Shown: one piece after another, positions 1 to 6,859 of the stretch
How the letters are laid out: every line of letters begins with the position of its first letter
Position numbering within the stretch: position 1 is the first letter of the stretch
From: Clostridia bacterium
GTDB lineage: Bacteria; Bacillota; Clostridia; Christensenellales; UBA1242
Reading direction: 5' to 3'
DNA: 6,978 nucleotides
NCBI GenBank assembly: GCA_016290255.1
Contig: JAEETG010000103.1
Coordinates: 1-6,978, forward strand
Position numbers and translations under genes: made by a program
Notes under the pieces: generated by a model
Database searches by the model: none
What the model was told of the DNA's origin: nothing
Seen by the model: the letters and a program-made list of their open reading frames with translations, nothing else

Positions 1-2
1 AC

Positions 3-161
3 TTTACTGACAAAGAAATTCAAATCATGTTGGATGCTGGGGCAAACGTTGTGATAAGCAGTGATGCTCACAGAAAAGAGCATGTTGGAAATCCAATAAG
101 AGTTTGGAAGTTTTTGGAAACGCATAACATTCCAAAAGAGCGAATTGTGAACATGGGATAA
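3..161 (+). CDS. PHP-domain protein, C-terminal end (partial at left edge)
   Basis: Only the last 52 codons and the TAA are in the window; the reading frame is open from the left edge. The fragment contains VVISSDAHRKEHVG, the last metal-binding motif (D-x-H) of PHP phosphoesterases, which sits near the C terminus of stand-alone members such as histidinol-phosphatase-like and nucleoside-phosphate phosphatase-like proteins. After it comes a short amphipathic tail ending NMG. The substrate cannot be told from this piece. The stop codon shares its last A with the AGGAG that serves whiA 11 bases downstream, so the two genes are almost certainly cotranscribed. In many Clostridia a PHP-domain gene lies a few genes upstream of whiA, in the murB-rapZ-glmR neighbourhood, which agrees with this call. 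Confident that it is coding and PHP-like; not confident of the exact enzyme. Confidence 0.8.
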   Translation, partial: FTDKEIQIMLDAGANVVISSDAHRKEHVGNPIRVWKFLETHNIPKERIVNMG

Positions 162-165
162 GGAG
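161..165 (+). promoter_or_regulatory. Ribosome binding site of whiA
   Basis: AGGAG lies seven bases before the whiA ATG at 173. Its first A is the last base of the upstream gene's TAA, so ribosomes finishing the PHP gene stop on top of the whiA initiation region. This supports the chosen whiA start and suggests translational coupling. Confidence 0.85.
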
Positions 166-172
166 AAAAGAA

Positions 173-1168
173 ATGTCATTTTCATCTGACGCAAAAAATG
201 AAGTTGTTAAATCAGATTTACCACAAGAAGTGTGTTGTGCTAGAGCAGAACTTTCTGCTCTTTTCCGCACGTGTGGTGGTTTGAGCCTTGAAAATGGCAA
301 ATATTCCATTGAACTTGTCACCGAAATAGCGGATTTATATAACAGAGTTTTGTCTTTAACAAAAATGCTATATAGTGATTTTGATGGGTTGGGCCTTGTG
401 AAAGAAGAAAGGTCCAATAATGCAATTAGATATCACATAACTTTTGACGCAGACTACACTCAAAAATTGTTGGTTGACTGTTTTGTTCAAAGGGAAAATG
501 GAGAGTTTTTCACTGGGATTGCTAGAGGTGCTGTTGAAAAAGAGTGTTGCATGAGAAGTTTTGTTAGAGGTGTGTTTTTGGGTTGTGCGAGTGCAAACAT
601 TGTGATAAAAGACATGAATGACCTAAAAAAACACACAGGTGGTTATCATCTTGAATTTGTGTTCTCATCAATGACAATGGCTGGAGATTTTGCGCATATT
701 TTGTCTGAATATCAAATTCACGCAAAGGTTATGCAAAGGAAAAAGGTTTTTGTAACCTACATAAAAGAGGCAGAACTTGTTAGTGATGTTTTGGCTCTGG
801 TTGGGGCAAATAATGCAGTTTTAACTCTTCAAAATGAGTTTGCTGTTCGCGAGGTTAGAAACAATCTAAATCGTCAACTTAACTGCATGAACTCAAACAT
901 TGAAAAAATGGTTGAAGCATCACTAAAACAAATTGAAGCAATAGAATATATTCGCGACACAGTTGGGCTTGAAACACTTCCTGCAACCTTGTATGAGCTA
1001 TGTTTGTTAAGGCTTGCTAACCCTGAAGAAAACTATGAAAACTTGTCTAAACTTATGACAGAGCCACTCACCAAAAGCGGAGTTAATCATAGGCTTAGAA
1101 AAATACTAAAGATTGCAGATAAACTTAAACAACAACAAGAAAAGCAAGAGGAGAAAATAGATGAGTAA
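173..1168 (+). CDS. whiA: DNA-binding protein WhiA
   Basis: A 331-residue protein, in the normal size range for WhiA, a DNA-binding protein that influences cell division and chromosome segregation in Firmicutes and sporulation septation in Streptomyces. The N-terminal WhiA signature is clear: SFSSDAKNEV at the start and CCARAELSALFRTCG at about 21-35. A LAGLIDADG-homing-endonuclease-like fold follows (about 90-220), with the conserved SFVRGVFL...GYHLEF block at 129-162. The C-terminal helix-turn-helix part (about 225-315) carries VRNNLNRQLNC and ends with KSGVNHRLRKI at 301-311. No endonuclease activity is expected, as in the family. Compared with family members as I remember them, the loop between RGVFL and YHLE (about 138-157) is about ten residues longer. 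The C terminus ends in a charged Lys/Gln/Glu tail. The ATG at 173 has an ideal ribosome binding site, and the gene overlaps dnaE by eight bases. Confidence 0.97.
   Translation: MSFSSDAKNEVVKSDLPQEVCCARAELSALFRTCGGLSLENGKYSIELVTEIADLYNRVLSLTKMLYSDFDGLGLVKEERSNNAIRYHITFDADYTQKLLVDCFVQRENGEFFTGIARGAVEKECCMRSFVRGVFLGCASANIVIKDMNDLKKHTGGYHLEFVFSSMTMAGDFAHILSEYQIHAKVMQRKKVFVTYIKEAELVSDVLALVGANNAVLTLQNEFAVREVRNNLNRQLNCMNSNIEKMVEASLKQIEAIEYIRDTVGLETLPATLYELCLLRLANPEENYENLSKLMTEPLTKSGVNHRLRKILKIADKLKQQQEKQEEKIDE
1149..1153 (+). promoter_or_regulatory. Ribosome binding site of dnaE inside whiA
   Basis: AGGAG at 1149-1153 sits seven bases before the dnaE ATG at 1161, inside the last codons of whiA. The dnaE start lies before the whiA TAA (1166-1168), giving an eight-base overlap in a different frame. 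This arrangement usually means coupled translation and fixes the dnaE start. Confidence 0.85.
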
Positions 1169-4100
1169 CTTTGTTCATTTGCACTTACACACTCAATATA
1201 GTCTATTAGACGGGGCAGCAAGAATTGAAAAACTTGTGAAAGTTTTGAAAGAAAGGAATGCTCCTGCTTGTGCCATAACCGACCATGGAAATATGTATGG
1301 AACAGTCAAGTTCTATGAAGCGTGCAAGAAAAACGACATAAAACCATTGATTGGAACAGAATTTTATGTTTCAAACAATCACAAAGACAAAACTGGAAAA
1401 TTTGATTATGCTCACATAACAATAATTGCCAAAAACGAGCAAGGCTACAAAAATTTGTGTAAATTAAACTCAATTGCTTGGCTTGATGGATTTTATTATA
1501 AACCAAGAATAGATTATGATCTTTTGGAAAAATATTCTGGTGGACTTATTTGTTTGAGCGGTTGCCTCCGTGGTGACGTTCAGCAACTTCTTTTAAAAGG
1601 ATTTAAGGAAGAAGCCGAAAAAATGGCTTTAAGGCTTAAAAATATGTTTGAGCCAGGAGACTTTTATATTGAAGTTATGGATCACGGTCTTGTGGAACAA
1701 AAACAAATTTTGCCACTTCAATATGAACTAGCAGAAAAAATTGGAGTGAAAGTTGTTGCAACAAATGACGTTCACTACATAAACAAAGAAGACGCAGAAT
1801 TGCAAGACATTATGATGTGTGTTGCCATGCAAAAAACAATTGATGATCCTGACAGAATGAGAATGCAATGTGATGAATTTTATCTCAAAACAGAAGAGGA
1901 AATGCGTGCGGTTTTTGCCTCTCACCAAGAAGCAATCGACAACACTTTGGAAATTGCTGAAAAGTGCAACTTTGATTTTGACTTTAAAAGTTATTGGTAT
2001 CCAAAATTCACAGCACCTGATGGAATGACTAATGAAGAATATTTGAGGAAAATAACTTTGGAAGGATTAAAGAAAAAATATAAAGAACTAACCCCACAAG
2101 TTTTAGACCGTATGGAATATGAAATGGCAACACTTGTGAAAAGTGGATTCATTGATTATTATTTGGTTGTTTGGGATTTCATTAACTACGCAAGAAGAAC
2201 AGGGGTTCCTGTTGGACCAGGGCGTGGTAGTGGAGCTGCCAGCATTATTGCCTATGCAATTGGCATCACTCTTGTTGATCCATTAAGATATGATTTGTGG
2301 TTTGAAAGATTTTTGAACCCAGAAAGAGTTAGCCCTCCAGACTTTGATATAGATTTTTGTCCTCAGCGAAGGGGTGAAGTTATTGATTATGTTGTGGAAA
2401 AATACGGAGAACCAAACGTTTCACAGATTATAACATTTGGAACAATGGCTGCAAAAGCTGCAATCAAAGACGTTGCAAGAGTTTTGAAAATGCCTTTTTC
2501 TGAAGTTAACAAAATAACAAAACTTTTCCCACCACTTCCAAAAATGCCAAAAGCACCAGCAATAAAAAAATTGTTTGGAGTTGGGCTTGATGAAAATGAT
2601 GATAAATCATATGTTGTTAAAGAACTCAACGAAATGTATAAAAGTGACCTTTTGACGCAAAAGATTATTGATGTTGCAATAAAACTTGAGGGAATGCCAA
2701 GAAACACATCAATTCACGCGGCTGGTGTTATCATTTGTTGTGACCCAATTTCCGACCATGTTCCAATGGCAAAAAATGGAGATATGGTGACAACGCAATA
2801 CGACAAAAACGAAAGTGAGCACTTAGGGCTTTTAAAAATGGACTTTTTAGGGCTTATTACATTAACTGATATAGATTTAGCTTGTCGTATGATTAAAAAG
2901 AATTATGGCGTGGATTTGGACCTTTATTCAATGCCTTATGATGATCCTGAAGTTTTCAAACTTATTGGATCAGGTGACAATGATGGAGTGTTCCAACTTG
3001 AAAGTCAAGGGATTTCAGGCGTTGCAAAAGAAATGAAGCCAACCAACCTAGAAGAATTAACTGTTATCTTGGCCATGTACAGGCCAGGTCCTATGGATGA
3101 AATTCCAACTTACATAAAAAACAGAAAAGACCCAGACAAAATTCATTATCCAGATGAGAGAATGAAACAAGTTTTGGGAGTTACCTACGGTGTTATGGTA
3201 TACCAAGAGCAGGTTATGCAGATGTGTCAGGTTATCGCTGGCTACACAATGGGTCAGGCAGATGGTGTTCGAAAAATTATGGGTAAGAAACTCCACGACA
3301 AACTTCCAGCAGAAAAAGAAAAGTTCTTAAATGGTTGGGTGGACCCAGAAGGCAAAAAGAGCATTGAAGGAGCCCTTAAGCGTGGGATGAAGAAAGAAGA
3401 TGCAGAACACCTTTGGGGGCAAATGGAAAAGTTTGGTTCATATGCGTTTAACAAAGCTCACGCCGTTGCATACGCTCATGTCACATATCACACAGCCTTT
3501 TTGAAAAGATATTACATAAAAGAATTTTATGCTGCAATCATCAACAACAGAATCACCAAAATCGATGAAGTTAAACGCTATGTTGAATATGCAAGGCAAC
3601 ATAACATAAAAGTTTTGCAACCAGACATCAACAAGAGTGAAGCTTTCTTTTCTGTTGAGGGAGATAACCTAAGATTTGGTCTTGGTGGAATGAAAAACGT
3701 TGGAGTGGCTTTAGTTGAAGAAATTGTGAAAGAAAGAGAGAAGAATGGACCATTTACAGACCTTACGAACTTCTTATACCGTATGGGCAGTCAGGCACAC
3801 AACAAAAGATTTTTGGAGTCAATGATTTGGGGTGGGGCATTTGACTGCTTTGGGGCCACAAGGTCACAACTTCACAGCGTTTATGAATCCATTGTTGACA
3901 TGGTTTCAGCAGACAGAAAGAATCAGGCAGATGGGCAGTTAACACTTTTTGATTCAATGATACAAAAAGATAACAACATAAACAAGGTTGAATATCCAAA
4001 CATTCCTGAATATCACAATAGTCAAAAACTAAAACTAGAAAAAGATGTTTTGGGGGTTTATATCAGTGGTCACCCACTTGAGCCTTTCCGTGAACAACTT

Positions 4101-4694
4101 GAGAGTTTCACTTTTAACAGTTCAATGCTCATTGGTGAAGAAATTAGAAATGAATCAGGTGAAATTGAAGAAATTTTCTATGAAAATGTGAAAGATGGCC
4201 AAAGCATCACCGCTGGTGGAATCATAACAAATGTGAAGAAACTAACAACAAAAAGCAACAAGGATATGGCAATAATCACAATCGAAGATTTGTTTGGACC
4301 GTTTGAAGTTATGGCATTTGCAAATGCATATGAACAACATAAAGATAAGTTTATTGAAAACAACATTGTGAACCTAAAAGGCAGAATAAGCATTCGTGAA
4401 AACGATAAGCCAAGCATAATACTAGAAGACATTGAAGAGTGGAATGCAATCATTGAAAACCCAAAGTTTGAAACGGTAAACAAAAAACTATTCTTGAAAT
4501 TTGATTTGCAAAATCTGGAATTACTCAAAAAAGTTCAACAAGTTCTTAAACGTTATGACGGAAAAATTCCAGTTAAAGTTAGGTGCGCATCAACAGGGGA
4601 GGCAAGGTTGTTCCCAGAAAGGGTTGATGGCAGTGATGCTCTCATCAATGAACTTTTAGGGCTTTTGGATGAAAAATCAATACAACTATTGTAA
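1161..4694 (+). CDS. dnaE: DNA polymerase III alpha subunit DnaE
   Basis: An 1177-residue C-family replicative polymerase catalytic subunit that acts at the replication fork. Domain order: PHP domain (about 1-275), with VHLHLHTQYSLLDG and AITDHGNMYG; palm, thumb and fingers (about 280-810), with GPGRGSGAAS (352-361), catalytic PDFDIDF (393-399; D396 and D398) and the third aspartate in MDFLGL (D561), plus RPGPMDEIP (641-649) and FNKAHAVAYA (763-772); helix-hairpin-helix region (about 830-875, FGLGGMKNVG); a clamp-binding pentapeptide QLTLF (926-930); and an OB fold (about 1014-1095). The length and domain order fit the DnaE1 type; Firmicutes generally also carry PolC, so this may be the lagging-strand or primer-extending enzyme rather than the only replicase. 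All nine PHP metal ligands seem to be present (see findings). No truncation or frameshift is seen. It overlaps whiA by eight bases, and pfkA follows after a 13-base gap. Confidence 0.98.
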   Translation: MSNFVHLHLHTQYSLLDGAARIEKLVKVLKERNAPACAITDHGNMYGTVKFYEACKKNDIKPLIGTEFYVSNNHKDKTGKFDYAHITIIAKNEQGYKNLCKLNSIAWLDGFYYKPRIDYDLLEKYSGGLICLSGCLRGDVQQLLLKGFKEEAEKMALRLKNMFEPGDFYIEVMDHGLVEQKQILPLQYELAEKIGVKVVATNDVHYINKEDAELQDIMMCVAMQKTIDDPDRMRMQCDEFYLKTEEEMRAVFASHQEAIDNTLEIAEKCNFDFDFKSYWYPKFTAPDGMTNEEYLRKITLEGLKKKYKELTPQVLDRMEYEMATLVKSGFIDYYLVVWDFINYARRTGVPVGPGRGSGAASIIAYAIGITLVDPLRYDLWFERFLNPERVSPPDFDIDFCPQRRGEVIDYVVEKYGEPNVSQIITFGTMAAKAAIKDVARVLKMPFSEVNKITKLFPPLPKMPKAPAIKKLFGVGLDENDDKSYVVKELNEMYKSDLLTQKIIDVAIKLEGMPRNTSIHAAGVIICCDPISDHVPMAKNGDMVTTQYDKNESEHLGLLKMDFLGLITLTDIDLACRMIKKNYGVDLDLYSMPYDDPEVFKLIGSGDNDGVFQLESQGISGVAKEMKPTNLEELTVILAMYRPGPMDEIPTYIKNRKDPDKIHYPDERMKQVLGVTYGVMVYQEQVMQMCQVIAGYTMGQADGVRKIMGKKLHDKLPAEKEKFLNGWVDPEGKKSIEGALKRGMKKEDAEHLWGQMEKFGSYAFNKAHAVAYAHVTYHTAFLKRYYIKEFYAAIINNRITKIDEVKRYVEYARQHNIKVLQPDINKSEAFFSVEGDNLRFGLGGMKNVGVALVEEIVKEREKNGPFTDLTNFLYRMGSQAHNKRFLESMIWGGAFDCFGATRSQLHSVYESIVDMVSADRKNQADGQLTLFDSMIQKDNNINKVEYPNIPEYHNSQKLKLEKDVLGVYISGHPLEPFREQLESFTFNSSMLIGEEIRNESGEIEEIFYENVKDGQSITAGGIITNVKKLTTKSNKDMAIITIEDLFGPFEVMAFANAYEQHKDKFIENNIVNLKGRISIRENDKPSIILEDIEEWNAIIENPKFETVNKKLFLKFDLQNLELLKKVQQVLKRYDGKIPVKVRCASTGEARLFPERVDGSDALINELLGLLDEKSIQLL

Positions 4695-4699
4695 AGGAG
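4695..4699 (+). promoter_or_regulatory. Ribosome binding site that fixes the pfkA start
   Basis: AGGAG follows directly after the dnaE TAA (4692-4694), with eight bases to the ATG at 4708. An in-frame upstream ATG at 4669 lies inside dnaE and would add 13 residues before the conserved MKKIGILTSGGD start found in phosphofructokinases, so the ATG at 4708 is preferred. Confidence 0.85.
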
Positions 4700-4707
4700 T
4701 ATATTAT

Positions 4708-5697
4708 ATGAAAAAAATAGGAATTTTAACAAGTGGTGGCGATTCACAAGGAATGAATGCTTGCCTAAAAACAATCATCAACATGGCAGAGCGTTATAAC
4801 TATGAGGTTATGGCTTTCATTGGGGGCTACAAAGGTCTTGCAGAAGATAATTGCAAAATTGTCACATCAAAAGATGCCGATTTATATTTCGGCATTGGTG
4901 GAAGTTTCATTTTGTCTGGAAGATATGAGCCTTTCAAGCAAAAGAAAGAGATGAACAAGGCCCTTTCTGTTTACAAAAAATACAAACTTGATGCTTTAAT
5001 TGTTCTTGGTGGAGATGGCTCAATTAGAGCGGCAAATGACTTAAACGCTCTTGGTTTGAATGTGGTTGTCATTCCATGTACAATCGACAATGATGTTTTT
5101 TGCACCAGTAAGTCAATTGGGTTCGACACAGCAGTTAACAACGCTGTTAATGCAATCGACAACATAGAGCAAACAATGAAAACAAACGGAAGAGTTTTGA
5201 TTGCGGAAACAATGGGGCGTTTTTGTGGAGAAATTGCAATGCATGCTGGCCTTTGCTCAGAAGCCGACATCATCATGATTCCAGAAAAGAAACAAAGTGT
5301 TGAAAAAATAATTCGTGAGGTTGGCAAGCAACTAAACGCAGGAAATGATTCGCCAACAGTGGTTTTATCTGAATTTCAACTAGACATCAACGACTTGGCA
5401 AAAAAGATTGAAGAAACATATCAAAAAGAGTGCAAAGCAATTGTTGTTGGTTATGTTCAACGTGGAGGAACTCCAACAGTTCAAGACAAACTTTTGGCAA
5501 TAAGAATGGGGGTTGGAGCCATGGATTGTGTGTTAAACAAAAACTTTGGAAATGTTGTTTCGCTCATCAAAGATGAAATCAAGTTTGTTCCATTTGACAA
5601 AGCAATCAAAGCAAAATATAAGTTTAATGAAAACTTGTGGCAAACCTTTTTGGAACTAAAGAAATTTAAAACTGAAAAAAAGAAAAAACAAAACTAA
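4708..5697 (+). CDS. pfkA: 6-phosphofructokinase family protein (divergent PfkA)
   Basis: A 329-residue phosphofructokinase-family protein; the classical enzyme phosphorylates fructose 6-phosphate to fructose 1,6-bisphosphate in cytosolic glycolysis. It begins MKKIGILTSGGDSQGMN and aligns with E. coli PfkA (numbered without Met, recalled from memory) without gaps to about residue 268. Conserved: GGDGS (101-105, with Gly104 as in ATP-dependent enzymes), TIDND (125-129, catalytic D127), R72, R162, MGR (169-171), E222 and QRGG (251-254). Odd: GGDSQG for the usual GGDAPG, Cys124 where ATP enzymes have Gly and pyrophosphate enzymes Lys, Lys243 for Arg, Tyr249 for His, and replacement of effector-site residues R21, R25, R54, R154 and K213. 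The C terminus is lysine-rich. The position after dnaE matches the clostridial dnaE-pfkA order, but the usual following pyruvate kinase gene is absent. The family is certain; phosphoryl donor, exact sugar substrate and regulation are not. Confidence 0.92.
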   Translation: MKKIGILTSGGDSQGMNACLKTIINMAERYNYEVMAFIGGYKGLAEDNCKIVTSKDADLYFGIGGSFILSGRYEPFKQKKEMNKALSVYKKYKLDALIVLGGDGSIRAANDLNALGLNVVVIPCTIDNDVFCTSKSIGFDTAVNNAVNAIDNIEQTMKTNGRVLIAETMGRFCGEIAMHAGLCSEADIIMIPEKKQSVEKIIREVGKQLNAGNDSPTVVLSEFQLDINDLAKKIEETYQKECKAIVVGYVQRGGTPTVQDKLLAIRMGVGAMDCVLNKNFGNVVSLIKDEIKFVPFDKAIKAKYKFNENLWQTFLELKKFKTEKKKKQN

Positions 5698-5707
5698 ATT
5701 AAGTTTT

Positions 5708-5714
5708 GGAGGAG
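5708..5714 (+). promoter_or_regulatory. Ribosome binding site that fixes the membrane-protein start
   Basis: GGAGGAG is followed by three bases (five from the GGAGG core) and the ATG at 5718. An in-frame TTG at 5706 would also give an open frame, but it overlaps this site and has no comparable sequence upstream, so the ATG is preferred. Confidence 0.85.
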
Positions 5715-5717
5715 AAT

Positions 5718-6569
5718 ATGCAACTTTTATATCATTTTTTTGACTATAAAGGGTTTATAACAGGTTTTGATTCCGATCTTTTTGGTGTTGAGCACATAAT
5801 ATATATAATTCTTGCTTATATTTCCGTTGTTTTGCTGGGAATATTTTTAAGAAATGTTAATCATAAAAAGTTTAACACATTTTTAAAAGTTCTTTCGATA
5901 TGTGTTTTGGTTTTGGAAATCACCAAAATAACATGGGAAAGTTATTTCGACATAACAACAGGAAGAGGATTTAACTATGGCGGAATATTGCCATTATACA
6001 CCTGCTCACTTTTCATCTACACGCTTTTGATTGCTGCGTGGAGCAAAGGAAAAGCAAGAGAAGTGAGCCTTTCATTTTTGGCAACAATCAGCATGCTCAG
6101 TGGGGCAATTGGAGTTGTTCAATGCAATGGCCTTAATTGGTATCCATTCTGGACTTTTGGTGCTTGGTATTCACTCATTTTCCACTATTTGATGTTTGTG
6201 GTTGGTGTTTTGATTTTAACAACAAGAACAAAAGTTTTGAAATGGAAAGATATTGTTATATCTTGGATTCCAATGGTTATTTTGTCCGTTATTGCAAGCC
6301 CAGCAAACTATGCTTATGGGGCAGACTATATGCAAATCTATGAGGGCTCTGGAGTGCCATTGTTTTCAAGTTTGGCAGAAGTTATGGCTGCAGCGAACCT
6401 AAGGCCACTGTTCACAATCATAATGCTCTCGGCTTACATGATTTTGAGTGCGGTTGTTGTAAGTTTTTGCAAATTAATTGAATATATTATGGCAAAAAAA
6501 GCCCCAAATCAAAAAAATGATGAAATAAAAAAGCCAGAAGACAGTATAGCCGAACCTCAAAATGTGTGA
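5718..6569 (+). CDS. YwaF/TMEM164-family integral membrane protein
   Basis: A 283-residue, strongly hydrophobic protein with about seven predicted membrane helices (near 24-44, 53-72, 88-108, 117-137, 147-168, 177-197 and 228-255) and a charged hydrophilic C-terminal tail from about 258. It has no cleavable signal peptide. Features recalled from the bacterial YwaF (TIGR02206) family are present in order: FGVEH in helix 1, an acidic residue in helix 2 (E67), LPLYTC in helix 3 (C96), a histidine in helix 5 (H156), and ANYAYGADYM (196-205), resembling the family's N...G-NYM segment. The human homologue TMEM164 has been described as a phospholipid acyltransferase using a cysteine and a histidine; a like activity here is inference only. 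Bacterial members have no settled function. It lies 20 bases after pfkA, is last in the operon, and is followed by the terminator. It ends in TGA, unlike its neighbours. The family call is fairly sure, the role unknown. Confidence 0.75.
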   Translation: MQLLYHFFDYKGFITGFDSDLFGVEHIIYIILAYISVVLLGIFLRNVNHKKFNTFLKVLSICVLVLEITKITWESYFDITTGRGFNYGGILPLYTCSLFIYTLLIAAWSKGKAREVSLSFLATISMLSGAIGVVQCNGLNWYPFWTFGAWYSLIFHYLMFVVGVLILTTRTKVLKWKDIVISWIPMVILSVIASPANYAYGADYMQIYEGSGVPLFSSLAEVMAAANLRPLFTIIMLSAYMILSAVVVSFCKLIEYIMAKKAPNQKNDEIKKPEDSIAEPQNV

Positions 6570-6580
6570 TATAAATGCAA

Positions 6581-6610
6581 AAAAAGAACTCTGAAAACAG
6601 AGTTCTTTTT
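6581..6610. terminator. Bidirectional intrinsic terminator
   Basis: A perfect inverted repeat: AAAAAGAACTCTG (6581-6593), a four-A loop (6594-6597), and CAGAGTTCTTTTT (6598-6610). The eight-bp GAACTCTG stem core is flanked by A on the left and T on the right, so a transcript from either strand ends in a stem plus U tract. It lies between the convergent ends of the operon (stop at 6567-6569) and the minus-strand regulator, whose stop codon (6609-6611) overlaps the hairpin by two bases. Confidence 0.9.
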
Positions 6611-6851
6611 AATATATCTCAATGTCATTATTAACAAATATTTCATCATTTAAAAATTCTAGTAGGGTCATTTGGAAGCCTGCTGCAATCTGCATAACAA
6701 TCTTAAGGGTTATATTCTTGTTTTTTCCGTGCACAATTCTCATCATCGTGCCGTGAGCTATGGTGGAATTTTTTTCTAATCCATATAATTTCATATGTTT
6801 TTCTTTTAGAAGATTGTTAATTCTTTTTGCAACTGCTTCGCACACATTCAT
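6609..6851 (-). CDS. Small XRE (Cro/C1) family transcriptional regulator
   Basis: An 80-residue protein made up almost wholly of one Cro/C1-type helix-turn-helix domain. KRINNLLKEKHMKLYGLEKNS (about 9-29) forms the first helices; the turn and recognition helix fall around STIAHGTMMRIVHGKNKN (29-46); and ITLKIVMQIAAGFQMTLLEFL (48-68) matches the closing part of the family, in which members read roughly 'nltl..l..IA.gl..sl.eff'. There is no separate sensor or oligomerisation domain, as is common for small chromosomal or phage-type regulators in Firmicutes. The ATG at 6851 is chosen because a G-rich ribosome binding site lies eight bases upstream and the family signature begins there; an in-frame GTG at 6884 would add 11 unconserved residues. 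It is convergent to the operon and shares its terminator. Its upstream region holds two palindromic sites, so autoregulation is plausible but unproven. Confidence 0.87.
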   Translation of the reverse strand: MNVCEAVAKRINNLLKEKHMKLYGLEKNSTIAHGTMMRIVHGKNKNITLKIVMQIAAGFQMTLLEFLNDEIFVNNDIEIY

Positions 6852-6859
6852 TCTTTTAA

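Noticed and set aside
4669..4707. Upstream in-frame ATG that would give pfkA 13 extra N-terminal residues
   Set aside because: It lies inside dnaE, has no ribosome binding site, and the extra residues precede the conserved start of the phosphofructokinase fold; the ATG at 4708 has a well-spaced AGGAG.
1306..5327. Several antisense open frames of 60-118 codons opposite dnaE and pfkA, and one of 130 codons opposite whiA (25-417)
   Set aside because: All lie opposite well-supported genes, match no family I recognise, and have compositions expected of reverse-strand shadows.
5706..5717. TTG start giving the membrane protein four extra residues
   Set aside because: The TTG overlaps the GGAGGAG that serves the ATG at 5718 and has no ribosome binding site of its own.
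6137..6343. Plus-strand open frame of 68 codons inside the membrane-protein gene
   Set aside because: It is a shifted-frame shadow of a clear coding region, with no ribosome binding site and a Cys- and Trp-rich composition unlike a real protein.
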